DNA from: Candidatus Sabulitectum sp.
GTDB taxonomy: Bacteria; Fermentibacterota; Fermentibacteria; Fermentibacterales; JCC-6
Direction: 5' to 3'
DNA: 6,081 bases
Assembly: GCA_029934845.1 (NCBI GenBank)
Contig: JAOZLN010000159.1
Span: forward strand, 1 to 6,081
Positions 5,251-6,081 of the stretch are shown piece by piece. Below the pieces are notes generated by a model. The model did no database searches and was not told where the DNA came from. It worked only from the letters and a program-made list of their open reading frames with translations. Numbering within the stretch: the stretch's first letter is position 1; every line of letters begins with the position of its first letter. A program made the position numbers and the translations under genes.

Positions 5251-6081
5251 AAATCCTGCAGGTTTACAAAGATATTTTTCCTGAGATCAACGGGGGAATA
5301 GAAAGGTATCTGCACGATCTCTCCATATTCCTGAAAAGCAGAGGACATTCAATACAGATCCTGGTAGCTGGTGGCGGGGAACGATTCATAGACGAACTTA
5401 AAGTATCGGGTATGTATTCTCCTGCAAGAATATTGTCTAATCCTGTTGTTCCCCGCTTCACCCGCTTTCTTGCAGAAACCGATGCTGATGTAATACATTT
5501 CCATCTGCCATTACCAGCAGCGGTGATTGCCTGGGCACTGGTTAAGAAGAAAAAGAGAAAACCTTATATAGTGACATACCACAGTGATATTGTTCGACAG
5601 TCTTTTGCAATGCCCGTGTATGGACCGATTCTAAGAAGATTCCTGCAGGGGGCTGTGAAGGTAATTGCCACATCACAGAACTACATAAGAACTTCAAGCT
5701 ATTTAAGAGAGCTGAATAATTCCATAGCAATTCCCATCGGAGTCAATCTTGACAGATTCAAACCTGACATTAATGCTGAAAAGAACTACTACCTTTTCGT
5801 AGGAAGATTCAGAACATACAAAGGAATTTTCACTCTTCTTGAAGCCTGGCAGAAAATGCACTTCCCACCACGCCTGGTCCTTGCCGGTGGGGGTGGGCTT
5901 ATTTCCAGGATACAAAAATATATAAGCAGAAATGAGCTGCCGGTGACCATTGCTGTTGATGTCAGTGATGATGAGCTTATAAAACTTTATCAGGGAGCAA
6001 GGGCACTGATTCTTCCTTCCAGCAAGCGGAGTGAAGCATATGGCATGGTTCAGGTGGAAGCAATGGCATGCGGAGCCGCTT
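5247..6081 (+). CDS. Second GT4-type glycosyltransferase (3' partial)
   Basis: The frame opens at the ATG at 5247, which overlaps the previous stop as ATGA, and runs without a stop to the window end. It gives 278 residues of a protein probably about 360-380 long. The N-terminus is typical of GT4: MKILQVYKDIFPEINGGIER (1-20) with the Gly-Gly loop, then DVIHFHLPLP (81-90) and TYHSDIV (110-116). The second domain has IPIGVNLDRFKP (162-173), LFVGRFRTYKGI (183-194), VLAGGGG (211-217) and the E-x7-E motif SEAYGMVQVEAMACG (262-276, Glu263 and Glu271), just before the window ends. A basic run KKKKRK (100-105) may help bind membrane. The retaining transfer mechanism is known for the family; the sugar and acceptor are not readable. 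The two adjacent GT4 genes differ in sequence throughout, so they probably form successive linkages rather than being a recent duplication. Confidence 0.93.
   Translation, partial: MKILQVYKDIFPEINGGIERYLHDLSIFLKSRGHSIQILVAGGGERFIDELKVSGMYSPARILSNPVVPRFTRFLAETDADVIHFHLPLPAAVIAWALVKKKKRKPYIVTYHSDIVRQSFAMPVYGPILRRFLQGAVKVIATSQNYIRTSSYLRELNNSIAIPIGVNLDRFKPDINAEKNYYLFVGRFRTYKGIFTLLEAWQKMHFPPRLVLAGGGGLISRIQKYISRNELPVTIAVDVSDDELIKLYQGARALILPSSKRSEAYGMVQVEAMACGAA

Noticed and set aside
4189..6081. The two adjacent glycosyltransferases as a recent tandem duplication
   Set aside because: They share only GT4 family motifs; loop sequences, the E-x7-E surroundings and N-termini differ widely.

Overview
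The window is one uninterrupted run of seven plus-strand genes, packed with gaps of 5 bases or less and several overlaps. It reads as an internal piece of a long operon that continues past both ends. I see no intergenic region, terminator, RNA gene, mobile element or CRISPR array, and no convincing internal promoter. No stretch over 300 bases lacks a gene.

The left half (1-3255) is a phosphotransferase-system (PTS) regulatory block. It holds the C-terminal end of what is probably a long-form ribosome hibernation factor (hpf), then HPr kinase/phosphorylase (hprK), HPr (ptsH) and enzyme I (ptsI). HPr has both His15 and the regulatory Ser46 in a NAKSIMGVM context. Enzyme I keeps its catalytic residues at the same numbers I recall for the E. 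coli enzyme. The block could therefore run both the PEP->EI->HPr-His15 relay and the HprK-controlled HPr-Ser46 switch. No sugar-specific EII component, EIIA(Ntr) or rapZ lies inside the window.

The right half (3261-6081) is a glycan-building block: a sugar-1-phosphate nucleotidyltransferase with a short C-terminal beta-helix-like tail, then two GT4-type (GT-B fold) glycosyltransferases. The second is cut off by the window end. These would make an NDP-sugar and transfer sugars onto a surface polysaccharide, lipopolysaccharide-like glycan or other glycoconjugate. Donor and acceptor cannot be read from sequence.

Organism: clearly bacterial, with moderate base composition and ordinary AG-rich ribosome binding sites. 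An hpf-hprK-ptsH-ptsI order without ptsN or rapZ, joined to envelope-glycan genes, fits a Gram-negative, non-model lineage (for example an FCB-group or deltaproteobacteria-like candidate phylum) better than a Firmicute, but the phylum cannot be fixed from this window. All genes belong to known families. The most interesting aspect is the physical and probably translational coupling of a PTS/HprK nutrient-sensing cassette to glycan biosynthesis. I did not find a convincing undescribed system.
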